Positions 1 through 9,189 of a DNA stretch of 15,317 nucleotides are shown here, piece after piece (the stretch's first letter is position 1; each line of letters starts with the position of its first letter). Origin of the DNA: Podaxis mareebaensis (Eukaryota; Basidiomycota; Agaricomycetes; Agaricales; Agaricaceae); contig JAEUWP010000248.1 in the NCBI GenBank assembly GCA_018524725.1, forward strand, positions 1-15,317. The letters run 5' to 3'. The notes under the pieces are model-generated. The model made no database searches. It saw nothing but the letters and a program-made list of their open reading frames with translations, and was not told the origin of the DNA. The position numbers and the translations under genes are program-made.

Positions 1-3000
1 AGCTTTGGGTGAGGGTGAGCTGTGAGGCAAACTTTCACATTTTCAAACTCCTGAAACGTTGTCAAACTCCCGATCAACGATAGTAGCTAAACTTGGTGAC
101 CTTTGGAATGAAGCCTTATATTCCCTTGATCGCCTAAAAGGGATGATACTTAATAGTCGATAGGAGAAATACTTCGGTTGTGAGGTTATCATCCCATCAC
201 AATTTATCAAAGAAGCAAGAATCGGGTTAGTTCTTGCGTTATGGCACTCATGGGCAACCCAGAAATACTGGGCGCTCTTTTACAGCCCAGCCGAGAAAAC
301 GCGTTGACGGTAAGGCCAGGGAAGGGAGATAGGATGCTTCGGTCCTGTCGTAAATCATGTCCGGTAAGCACACCTATTCATTCCACAAGATTATGTATGT
401 GGCTCGGCCATGGTTTCGTAAAACTCGGGGAGGGGCTCGACTATGCTGCTCAGCGGTGTGATTGTCGTCAATTTGCGTTCGATCCTCGTTGATAGGATGC
501 ACAGGTTGTACAAGTGATGCAACTTGACCGCGGTTATGACACCAATAGGTCCAACCTTGCGCTGAGCGACTGACTCAACGAACCCGCCACACGGCAAGCC
601 ATAATGTCGACCTTAATCATCGAATACCTAATCCTTATCCGAACCACTACATATCCGAGTCCGAGTCCCGAATCCAATAGCCTTCACGACCTAATCGAAC
701 CGGAGCCTAAGGCTCGAAGCGTTCATAATGACAACAATCGGGAAACTAAAATCCACAACAGCTGACAATAGGCTGTTTACGGGTATGCACTGATGTTCTT
801 GGGGAGTTGTACGTTTGAGCCCGAGCCTAAGAATCTGAATACTTAGATTGTTACCAATGACAAGAGGCCTCAAGTTGGCTCCCCAAACAACAGCGGTATT
901 GAGTATAGAGGGAGGTGATAGAGATCACGTATCCTTGAATTTGGGACTCGGATCACAAGACTACAATGTTCCTTGCCTAGCGATCAGCCTCACGCAGATG
1001 TTGCCCCAAACCCTTCACCACCTACCCCCTTGACTCTGAGGCTTTGAGGCCGGACGCTCCAGCCTAGCCCTCCTCGGTCAATATAGGGGCACCTGCCCTG
1101 GTGCTCCAACCTCCTCCCTGCACCGAGAGGGATGGATGTGGTCAGCTCCAACATGAACAAACGTTACATACATAACTGACTCCGCATTTCTTTCGAGGTG
1201 AGCCCGCATCTATGACCACTCGATCACATACTTAACATAGAACAGGACCCGGAATCCGGTCCAAACTCCGCATTGCTTACTTCCTGCTCAGAATAGCTCC
1301 TGGATCAGCTGTTAGAATCCCCGATTCCGAGCCCGAGATGTCTTTGGGAAATTGGTAAAGGTCGCAATCATTTTTGTAATAAAAACCTAGGGTCTCCCTC
1401 GAAGCGGATGCCATGCTTTGGCAATGGCACCGAGTGTGTTGGACGTTTGATCCCCAGCCGTAGTTGCTCCATCAAATAAAGGTTGTTGGTGCTCAGGTTC
1501 CCTGACTGCGACGTTCGAGCTCCGTGAAGGAACCTTCCCAAGATCTCGCAAGGGCTTAAGCACTTATGCTGGGATATTTTGGTGGTGGAAAAACTTGGTG
1601 CATAGAGGTTGACAGATGAGATAGGTTGGGAGGGAAACGAGGGCCGTGCAAAACTTATATGCGGCAGATTGCTCCTTTTATGCTTCAGGGAACAAAGGAA
1701 TTAGAGTTTTGAGAAGCTCAAAAGCACAAGAAATTCATCAGTGCATATTACTGAAAGCCCTAATCAGTTTACCTGGAAACGCGCGCACTAGCAACATTTT
1801 GGAGTGCGACTGAGACCGTCAAACGGAGTTGTGACTTGTTGACGTTACCACGCTAAAGACGCGGAAGCACGCGGATTATCTCACGCTGTCGAACAAAATC
1901 TATGTCACTTTCAAGCTACGCTCATTGATGTTATACGGCAATGAGACATTCCGGAATCACGTCAAGTATTGTATACAGACCAATACATGAAATTTTCACT
2001 TCACTGCTTGCCGTGTTGGCGCTAGAAGACTTGTAAAAGACAGCACCACTCGCAATGGAAGAGCCTTGGCGCGGACCCACATGAATGTGTTTATCATAGC
2101 CTATGTTAAAAAGTTGACACGCCGATCAGGCCAGTGTCGCGAAGCTAATAAGCAAAATGCAAATACTTTGACTACCCTGCAGATCTGAGACCCGGCATCG
2201 CCAATGGAATTGTCTTATAAGTCGATCAATGTTATCCCTGTATCTTTGCTTGCGGGGGTACGGTTCGTGGTATATGTATGAGCGACGACGCTCTTGAAAG
2301 ATCAACAGAGTCGGAGGTAGCGGGAAAAAAAATAGCGTTGATATAGCTGGAGTTCTTCTCAGAGAGATGAGACTAGCCAAAAAGGACAGACCAGGGTCGT
2401 AAAGTAAAAAAGGTTTCTAGTGGGAGACACCCCTAAGGGATCTTCCCAAAGTTATGAGGAACAGTGTGGGACCTAGAATACGCATTTTCAAACACCTGAT
2501 CGGGTTTCAAAAAGGTGACCAATGATAGTACTATGTCTCGCTGCCTTTCTAGAGCTCCTTTCCTCCGGGATTCCGTGTGGTCAGACTTAGGGACTTTGAG
2601 CAGTCTTCCCTCGGCATGTGCCCTCTGCATCTGATCATCTTACAGACCCGAAAATATATCTTTTTATTCAGACAATAGCCCGAGGAATGTATGTGACCAG
2701 CTAAATCCCTCCGCGCTTTCGCGAGTGCCTGCATACGCTTCTCATCATCGGAAATTCTTGGCCGGAGCGGACCAGGACTGCTTCTCCGCTTTGAAGGCGA
2801 AACACCTAGAAAGGTCTGAAAGGAGACCGAAAATACGTATCCCATGCCCCTTCTGGAGACGGCGCGACGAAAATAAGCAACCTAGTTAGGTCCCAGGCTG
2901 ACCAACTCTATCGTTTTCCACAGAGAAAGGCACAGATAGTTTGTCAAGATCATATTATGGAGATCACAACGACTACAGTATCGTCCACTATTAGAGGGAT

Positions 3001-4960
3001 CGACAAGAGTGAGCGTTTTCATCAAGGCAAGCCTAATGCTCGTATTCGCCTACAGCCTACGCACGACGCCAAGGAGCTACTATTGTACGTTCATTCTGAT
3101 TCGATAGTATCGCGTGGTACTTTGTCGCCGCACCATGAAGCTCTTTGGGGGGATTTCCTTATCCGACTTCTCCCTGCTTTTCCCTCCCGGGAACGAGTAC
3201 GTTAACCCGGTATTCCGGCACGTGAAAATATTTGCACTCGTCCAATTGTGAATGGTAGGTAGTTCAACTCACTTTCAGACTCTGTAAGTGCGTTTTCCGG
3301 GTGCTGCTGTGAGTCGCAGGCGGGGACAGAGGCAATGTAGGATGGGTTATAGGAAAGGGAGAATGCCACTCCAAGCGGATAGGTATCAGGCGAGAGAAAT
3401 TGGAGAGTCTCTGGGTAGCCCATGTCATGCCGCGTTAGCATATTTCCTGTGTGTTTTCGCTCATCTGTTTTGCACCTATTACGAGACGGGGCAGGTTGCT
3501 GTTATACAACTGTGATGGAAACATGGTCAAATGACGAGTGGGAGATCAAGAAGAGAAGCAACAGTCGACTTCGCTATGGCTTTCCACGATTTTGGAGTCA
3601 TTCATAATTTATCCATTTGTCTATCAGGTCCTAGATGGATCGATTTGATGTGCTTCTTGTTGACATCTAAGTGAGCAACCAATACCACGGGTTTGTATTC
3701 AGTGAATTGCAAGTCTGGCTAATGAGGGCTGGACCTGGTTTCTTCTAAGTACAGCCTTCTTTACAGGGTACCCTAATCGCTCGATACAAATAAAGCTAGA
3801 GGATGCTCCTTTGACTTTTCTCTGCCAAAACAACCATGGGACGAGGCTGCAACATTCCACAACGACGTTACCGTCTGCACCCGACTTTGCAACATCCTTA
3901 CTGGGTCACGGTTAAACAAATTTAGGGGGTCTGAATGGCCTCTCTGACTCAGCCGTGCAAGCTCGTAGATCTGCATCCATCAATCTCGCGGATTGTATCA
4001 AAACAATGCTCATTCCCAGCATCAGCGAAGTAGCGATAATTATAGTCACAAACGATATGGGTGATGCTACAACTCAAGACCACTCAATTTTCTTTACATT
4101 TTCACACTCCGATTGCCAGCGGAATCCAAACCTCTTACCCGTTAACCACTGAGCGGCACTACTTACATCGAGTTCACGCCCTTTCACTCCTCACTCACAA
4201 GTGCCTCTCGCAAAGGAATCGTCATACATAGCTCTCTATTCCGGTATGATCCTTAAAAACTACCTATTCTACCAACTTTATCCGTTATTTGAATTCCTTG
4301 AGGCGCCCTTCCCCTATCTGGTCCATCGGGCGTTGCCATACAAAATTGGAATTCCGCTAGAATTCTACCCGACAACAAAGCAGTGGGTCATGCGGAAAAA
4401 TTGTTGTATCACACCATCTGTCTTCACCTCGAGTCCTGATGTCTGGCTAATAAACTTTCCTGGGGGAGAAATGCTGGTGCGACGGAGGTTCTGAATCGAA
4501 GGCTCAAGGCTACGTTACTGGCCGAAAGGGACCGAACCGCGACAACCAGGTCTTCGGACATTCTCGTCATATGTGACACTTTAAATTCCATGAAAATTTG
4601 CCGTCCGTTCGTCAGAGTTGCTTCTATTGTCACGCCCGCTGAACCGACCATCCACCCATAGCTCCCCCAGTTAACATAAAGAAGTACTATCGAAGAAGTA
4701 CAGCATGGTGCTGCTCTGCGGCATTTGAATCCCGAATTTTATCGGTTTCTGAGAAGACAGGCAACACATGGGAACGTGATCCCGTCCTTTAGGATGAAGA
4801 CAACCGCTCCATCGCTTATACACGGCATGTCTGGGTGACGTTGACTGCCGCTGGGAGGGCTGTCGTTCTGTGTGACCGTCTATTCCTTCAACGCAGTTTT
4901 TTGATGGATACTACTTATTTTTAGAGTTCTCTTGAACCATGGGGAAAATTCAAAACTGCC
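1..4960. other. 5 kb left flank with no recognisable gene
   Basis: I see no protein I recognise on either strand. Open frames are all at or below about 100 codons, none extends convincingly across short GT-AG introns, and I found no tRNA-like B box or rRNA segment. CpG dinucleotides are common and base composition is balanced, so this is not like the CpG-depleted transposon block on the right. A minor feature is a recurring CCGAG/GAGCC flavour between about 650 and 1340, for example GAGCCTAAG at about 702 and about 823. An open frame from an ATG at 4246 to 4494 (83 codons) lies shortly after a 15-bp repeat shared with the promoter of the gene at 5080, but its product resembles nothing I know. 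The flank could be intergenic DNA or strongly decayed old genes. Confidence 0.55.
4183..4197 (+). repeat. 15-bp direct repeat, copy 1 (TTCACTCCTCACTCA)
   Basis: The 15-mer TTCACTCCTCACTCA occurs here and again, identically, at 5008-5022, just upstream of the DUF6534 gene. Both copies lie in pyrimidine-rich context about 50-60 nt before an ATG (4246 and 5080). A chance 15-bp match in a window this size is unlikely but not excluded, particularly for a CT-rich word. Confidence 0.5.
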
Positions 4961-4965
4961 TTGGG

Positions 4966-5030
4966 TAATATAATATCAGGGTAAATTTCGCCCTGGAGGT
5001 TCCCCCCTTCACTCCTCACTCATTTCCCGA
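4966..5030 (+). promoter_or_regulatory. Putative core promoter of the DUF6534 gene
   Basis: An AT-rich TATA-like stretch (TAATATAATATC, 4966-4977) lies about 105 nt before the chosen ATG. A pyrimidine-rich tract follows (about 5001-5025), containing the second copy of TTCACTCCTCACTCA at 5008-5022. CT-rich tracts close to transcription starts are common in basidiomycete promoters. The assignment rests on position and composition only, and no transcription start is visible. Confidence 0.35.
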
Positions 5031-5079
5031 ACCGCACCTTTTGAAGCAGGCCTGAACCTCATAACACTGTCCTTACAGG

Positions 5080-7071
5080 ATGAAAGGGCCGGCGGAGATC
5101 GCGTGAGCCTTCCATTATCTCTGCTTGGAACATCTCTCAACGCGATTAGTCATGGACCGATGCTTATAGGTATCATCTTCAACGTGTTACTGTATGGCAT
5201 CATGATTGCCCAGACCTACATTTACTTTAAGACGTACAAGAGGTAGGTTCAATAAATTACAGTGAAGTGCCTGCTCATGCAAGACCGTAGGGACAGAGCA
5301 TGGATGAAGCTCTTTGTGCGTTATGAACGTAGTGGCCCGGAGCATCAGACCTCAATCTGGGTCATTTCAGGTCTTAGCAGTTTTCTTGGCAGATACCCTC
5401 AACACGATCTTTGACATCGTCTACTTGTATGAATCCGTGATCACACATTTCGGTCAGTTCCTCGACGGCGAAGAGAAAGCTTCGGATAGCTCAGCCTGGA
5501 GTTATAGGGGATGTCGCTTTCCTTGAAAAAGCGAACTGGCGTGCGTAATCCGATCCTTTCCGCAGAGATTAATGCTCTGACATGTTACTCCAATAGGATT
5601 CGCAACAGGTTAGGCAACTAATAACATTGGAGAGATGTTAGTGCTAAGCATTATCATCGTCTTCGGGTATAGATCCGGCAACAACGGTGAGGTCTATAAT
5701 TGGGTGATATAGCCCGAAGCTTATAGTCTTTCTGCCTCAAGGGCATCATTGAACTGATGGTTCAGCTGTTTTTCTCTTGGAGAATTCATGTCCTCACGAG
5801 GAACTGGGTAATGGTCATAACCGTAGTCGCACTTTCTGTCACAGCCGGAGGTATTTCTCCCTCTCTGAGATGATTTCCTTGTGCTAAGCGACCTCTAGTA
5901 TGCGCCGTTGTTACGACTTATGAAGTGATCATCATTCCGGAATTCACCCAATTTCAGAAATTCCAGGTGGGCGGGAATTAGTCGCTGTCGTCGATACTCC
6001 CTGATAGCCTGCCAAAGAATGTTGTGATTGTATGGTTATCCTGTGCGAGTGCCGCTGATATTATGATTACATCCATCCTCGTTTGGTTCTTGTGAGTATT
6101 TTCCCCTCACGTCAAGCCCTTCATTGTTGAAGTACTGACGCGCTGATGCCGGTGGTTAGGGTACGTTTTTGCAGAAGTTCCTGCATTTGACACCCCACTC
6201 AAATCGTCGTCCAGAGGAGTCATAAAACTGGCTTCAAGGGATCTGATATGGTGATTGACCGTATCATCCGAGGTATGTCGGTCCAGTACTCACGCACCTC
6301 CACATCTTGTAACTTGTATCCACAGTCACCATGCAAACTGGCCTTCTTACTTCCATGGTCGCTATAATTGATCTAATAGTTTACCTGGCCGATGTAAGCT
6401 GGTCTCGGTTTCCCCACGTGATGACTTCCGTGCTGACTATCTATTTAGCCCACAGGGACGTGAGTAGGGGGCCATATCTCCACTGTCCAGCATTTGACAT
6501 TTTGACAGACACCTAATGCTCAACTTCCCTCTTTGCAAGTTATATTCAAACTCGTTGATCAGCAGTCTCAACTCTCGAGGGGGTTGGAAATATGGAACCT
6601 CTTCATTACCCGGGCAAGAAATTCGCACTCACCCGGAAAGGCCAGGTATCTCTTCTCAGGTCCATGACGAAATACAATCGGGTTGGAAGGACGATATTAC
6701 TGATGTGCCCCGAAACCCAGTTACAAAGGTGACTGCGATTTACTCGGAACCAATCCCTGTATTGATACGAGCACAATCACCAGGCAGCGAATTTTTTCGA
6801 CTCCATGCGCCCGGGTAGCAGGGCAAAACCAGAAGTTTTCGTACATGTAGAGTCACATGAGATGCGGGATGTTGCTTCTCCGACCAAGGGCTCCTCGATC
6901 TCTTTGGATCCGCATGGCAAGAGTGCTCAACCTCCTGGTCGTGGTGGTGTTGTCGTTGTGATCCCCCCCAGTGGCTATCCATCCTCAACGAGAGCAACTG
7001 AGCCTAGTCTTTCCTCAGAAAGTGATACCCTCCCACCTTATTCTAAGGCATCTAAAGGTTACCGTAGCTAG
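5080..7071 (+). CDS. DUF6534-family seven-membrane-segment protein, 16 exons
   Basis: This is an integral membrane protein of the large basidiomycete DUF6534 family; its biochemical role is unknown. Exons: 5080-5102, 5150-5242, 5291-5315, 5371-5452, 5508-5540, 5597-5608, 5673-5686, 5742-5850, 5899-5966, 6018-6091, 6160, 6215-6272, 6326-6393, 6449-6459, 6509-6728, 6784-7071. They total 1179 nt, or 392 residues plus TAG. All 15 introns are GT-AG and 47-68 nt long. Family landmarks appear in order: HGPMLIGIIFNVLLYG (residues 9-24), ADTLNTIFDIVYLYE (54-68), NWRFATDPATTGI (84-96), IIPEFTQFQKF (142-152), SAADIMITSILVWFLRSHKTGF (from 164, the DUF6534 core), a VTMQTGLL segment (198-205) and SLISSLNSRGGW (239-250). 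Seven hydrophobic segments fit a seven-pass topology. The Ser/Pro-rich tail contains PEVFVHVESHEM (313-324), which I recall as typical of the family. The ATG was chosen because splicing 5102 to 5150 gives a short polar start directly before the first membrane segment. The least certain junctions are the 1-nt exon at 6160 and the tail intron 6729-6783. Nothing suggests a pseudogene. Confidence 0.85.
5597..5686 (+). other. Two adjacent microexons (12 and 14 nt)
   Basis: Exon 6 (5597-5608, 12 nt) and exon 7 (5673-5686, 14 nt) are separated by a 64-nt intron and flanked by 56-nt and 55-nt introns. Together with the split codons at their edges they encode RFATDPATT, residues 86-94, the segment linking the second and third hydrophobic regions. 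Without them the protein would lose the conserved W-x-FATDP stretch, and unspliced reading meets stop codons. Both exons keep the frame exactly, with entry phase 1 and exit phase 0 across the pair. Confidence 0.75.
6160..6160 (+). other. Candidate one-nucleotide exon
   Basis: The G at 6160 follows GGTGGTTAG (acceptor ending 6159) and precedes GTACGT (strong donor starting 6161). Using it splits the 6092-6214 stretch into introns of 68 and 54 nt, matching all the others. The junction becomes TT+G then AGG AGT CAT, which reads L-R-S-H-K-T-G-F. One 125-nt intron ending at 6216 keeps the frame but drops the Arg, uses the AG two bases after a good CCAG acceptor, and is about twice the length of any other intron in the gene. 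A further in-frame alternative ends at 6219. Confidence 0.5.
6449..6459 (+). other. 11-nt microexon
   Basis: CCCACAGGGAC between a 55-nt intron (6394-6448) and a 49-nt intron (6460-6508) encodes P-T-G and two bases of the following Thr. Joined to exon 15 it gives Y-L-A-D-P-T-G-T-H-L, matching the DPTGTHL-type motif of the family between the sixth and seventh hydrophobic segments. The donor GTGAGT is strong. Confidence 0.75.
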
Positions 7072-7324
7072 GGTTCTTGTTGCCTTTGATATTATAGTGG
7101 ATCTTGTACTTGATGCTTATTTAAGGTCTGCATGGTGGTTACTAGGCAGTGATACTGGCATGTAGTTAAGGTTCAGTAGTCATGATCTAAGGCAGAAGCC
7201 TGAGAGATTAATGATGCAATATAGCCATACACAATTGAGATATTGTATAATCATTACTTCTACAGTTTTTGGCTACTCTAAATGTGAGTCAACATACAAC
7301 CATAGTTTCCTATCAGGTGGTACC

Positions 7325-7456
7325 AGATGTCAAATGTGGTACTGGATGTAGTAGGGTGTGGTACCCAGCAGTACTGGCTGCAGTAGGATTGTGGTACCTG
7401 GTGGTACTGGACACAGTAAGGTCACAGTACCCAGCAGTACTGGATATCCTACCAGG
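7325..7456 (+). repeat. 33-bp imperfect minisatellite, four units
   Basis: Units are 7325-7357 (most diverged), 7358-7390, 7391-7423 and 7424-7456. The shared core is GTGGTACCCAGCAGTACTGG followed by about 13 variable bases. Units 2-4 align without gaps. More degenerate similarity continues to about 7500. The length of 33 bp is a multiple of three, so one frame shows an 11-residue periodicity (VPSSTG...), but the frame is short and I do not take it as a gene. Confidence 0.75.
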
Positions 7457-8602
7457 TTGTCACAATGGTATCAATGTAGTAGTGAGCAGTACCACATATT
7501 CTCTATGTTCCATGCCAACACAGTACTCAGTGGTGGTAATAGATGTTTCATTGCAAATATGTCTTTTACTCATATCAATTATTAGTACATTTCTAAGTCA
7601 AATCAAATGTCAATTAGAAAATATGACACTTGCTCAAGTTACTCACCAAGAAACCCATACCTTGAACCCAATCTCTTTGTAACATCCTTATGTTGCAATT
7701 TATCTAATTAACTATTCTTTTAGTCATGTAGGTCATGTTCAATACACTCTGTTACTTAGGCATGGTATGGATGTCATGCCAATGCAGAGAGATACTGTCC
7801 TAAGACACACCTGACACTATTAAGTTCCTAAGCAGAACACCTGTCCATTCACCTGGTGAACTAGAGGCTGGTCAGAAATCTCACAGGGACTGCCACCAAG
7901 AGGGATATGACTTGTAAGGTTGCAGGCCTCTCCAGAGGTTTAGCTATTATGCCAGTTATCCTGTTGAGGCAGATAGAGCTCTCATGCAGCAAGAAGATAA
8001 AGCAGAAGAAGAGCCTGCTATTCTTGTGCTATGTACAAGTGATCATAAAGCTAAGTTCTACTTACTTTATGAGCTACCTAAATACTAAGGTGATCATTAT
8101 ACTACATGTCCATATTGAGATGCACATAACTACTTTGATGTTCTAATAATACTAGACTGAGCCTGAGGTAAGATACAAGATCTGCTGAAAGAGGACTACT
8201 ATTATAAGAGGTAATACCAAGTCAGAATGCTAAGCATAGTACAACTTGGAGGATTAGAGATATGGCTGATGGCTAAAGTGCAAGTCAAGACAACTGAGGA
8301 AAGACAAAGGAGAAGGATGAGAGATGTGAGACAGAGTGAGAGGGAATGAGAGACAGTGTAATGAGACACTTGGTGAAGATAATGGAAAACAAGAGGAGTA
8401 TAACACACTCAGCACCTTATGAGAATACTACTTTGACTTACCACACTATCTGAGAGTATTAGAGTTTGCCAACTATCTAATTCAAGCCTTCTATCAGATT
8501 CCACCCATACCACAGACCCTATATTGCATGTAGAAACTACCCTGCCAAAGACAATAGACAACTGGTTGCAATATCATCAAGTAGGGTATATTATTGCAAA
8601 TA

Positions 8603-8684
8603 GTGGCACCTAGCAGTACTTTAGCAGTACTGCAGGATTGACCTTGGCAGGACCCAGTGGCACTTTGTGGCACCTAGCAGTACT
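8603..8684 (+). repeat. Second cluster of the 33-bp minisatellite family
   Basis: GTGGCACCTAGCAGTACT occurs identically at 8603-8620 and 8667-8684, a spacing of 64 bp (close to two 33-bp periods). It differs only by transitions from the core at 7358. Extra AGCAGTACT words follow at 8623 and, as a looser form, at about 8708. Confidence 0.6.
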
Positions 8685-8697
8685 AGGTCTTTACCCA

Positions 8698-9150
8698 TGT
8701 AGGTATCAGCAGTACATAGGTATAGCAAACTCTGTAGGCTAGCCAGAGGACATCTATCTCAGTTAAATGGTTTACAAATGCTAGGATCTAACTGAAGGAT
8801 AGTAGTAAGAAGGTGGTAAGGTAAGTGTCCAGTTAAGCAATACTAGGAGGACAAACTTTTTTAGTTGAGGAGATGACCAATAGATAGTTTTAACTATACT
8901 GATTGCTATTAATGTTAAGAATCAACTTTCAGGCCTGGTAAAGGGAAAATTATTGACTCTCTAAGAAGGATCAAAGCTTGTACTTTAATCATACATGGAC
9001 ACCTATTTAAATACTAAATCTACAAGTTCAAAAGCAGTAACTACTTGGCTGTGATATATATTATGATGAGTCCATGACATAGGCACCAAGACTAGATAGG
9101 GGACTACAAGACAAGTCATATGAGATAAAACTAAGGAATAATCAGAGTAA
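8698..9150. mobile_element. Decayed LTR-like copy related to the LTR at 12124
   Basis: This is collinear with 12124-12672 in the same orientation. GCTAGGATCTA is at 8780 and 12200, AAGTGTCCAGTTAAG at 8823 and 12244, ATGACCAATAG at 8873 and 12295, and the TATA-like TATTTAA at 9004 and 12418. The offset stays near 3.42 kb. Where the right-hand copy has CpG, this copy has TpG or CpA, the expected result of methylcytosine deamination. The left end is placed at TGTAGG (8698). The right end is unclear, because similarity fades after CTAAGGAA (9131). It could be the 5' LTR of the decayed gag element or a separate solo LTR. Confidence 0.6.
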
Positions 9151-9163
9151 TTGTTATGAACTT

Positions 9164-9188
9164 AGTAAATGTTTGCTATACATTTACT
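9164..9188. repeat. Perfect 8-bp inverted repeat
   Basis: AGTAAATG (9164-9171) pairs with CATTTACT (9181-9188) around a 9-nt loop, at the right edge of the decayed LTR-like copy and just before a T-rich tract. Function is unknown. Confidence 0.5.
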
Positions 9189-9189
9189 A

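Larger units (their letters stand above)
7072..8697. other. CpG-free 1.6-kb stretch of unassigned repetitive DNA
   Basis: No CpG dinucleotide occurs in this stretch. It holds two clusters of a 33-bp minisatellite (listed separately), a purine-rich tract at about 8290-8350 on the + strand, and scattered open stretches such as about 7963-8088 that read like coding remnants but match nothing I know. The composition is continuous with the decayed retroelement to its right, so it is probably the same class of methylated, mutated repeat. I could not assign it to a named element, and no intact gene is present. Confidence 0.6.

Noticed and set aside
2549..2845. Minus-strand 98-codon open frame starting MGYVFSVSF
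   Set aside because: No recognisable motif, no supporting splice extension and overlapping frames of similar length; consistent with chance.
5314..5526. Reading through introns 3 and 4 as one exon of the DUF6534 gene
   Set aside because: It reads introns 3 and 4 as coding. Removing 5316-5370 and 5453-5507 gives the family's continuous MKLFVLAVFLADTLN and THFGDVAFLEKANW.
7269..7682. 137-codon open frame over the minisatellite
   Set aside because: Its length comes from a 33-bp repeat (a multiple of three) and CpG-free composition. There is no plausible start context, domain or splice structure.
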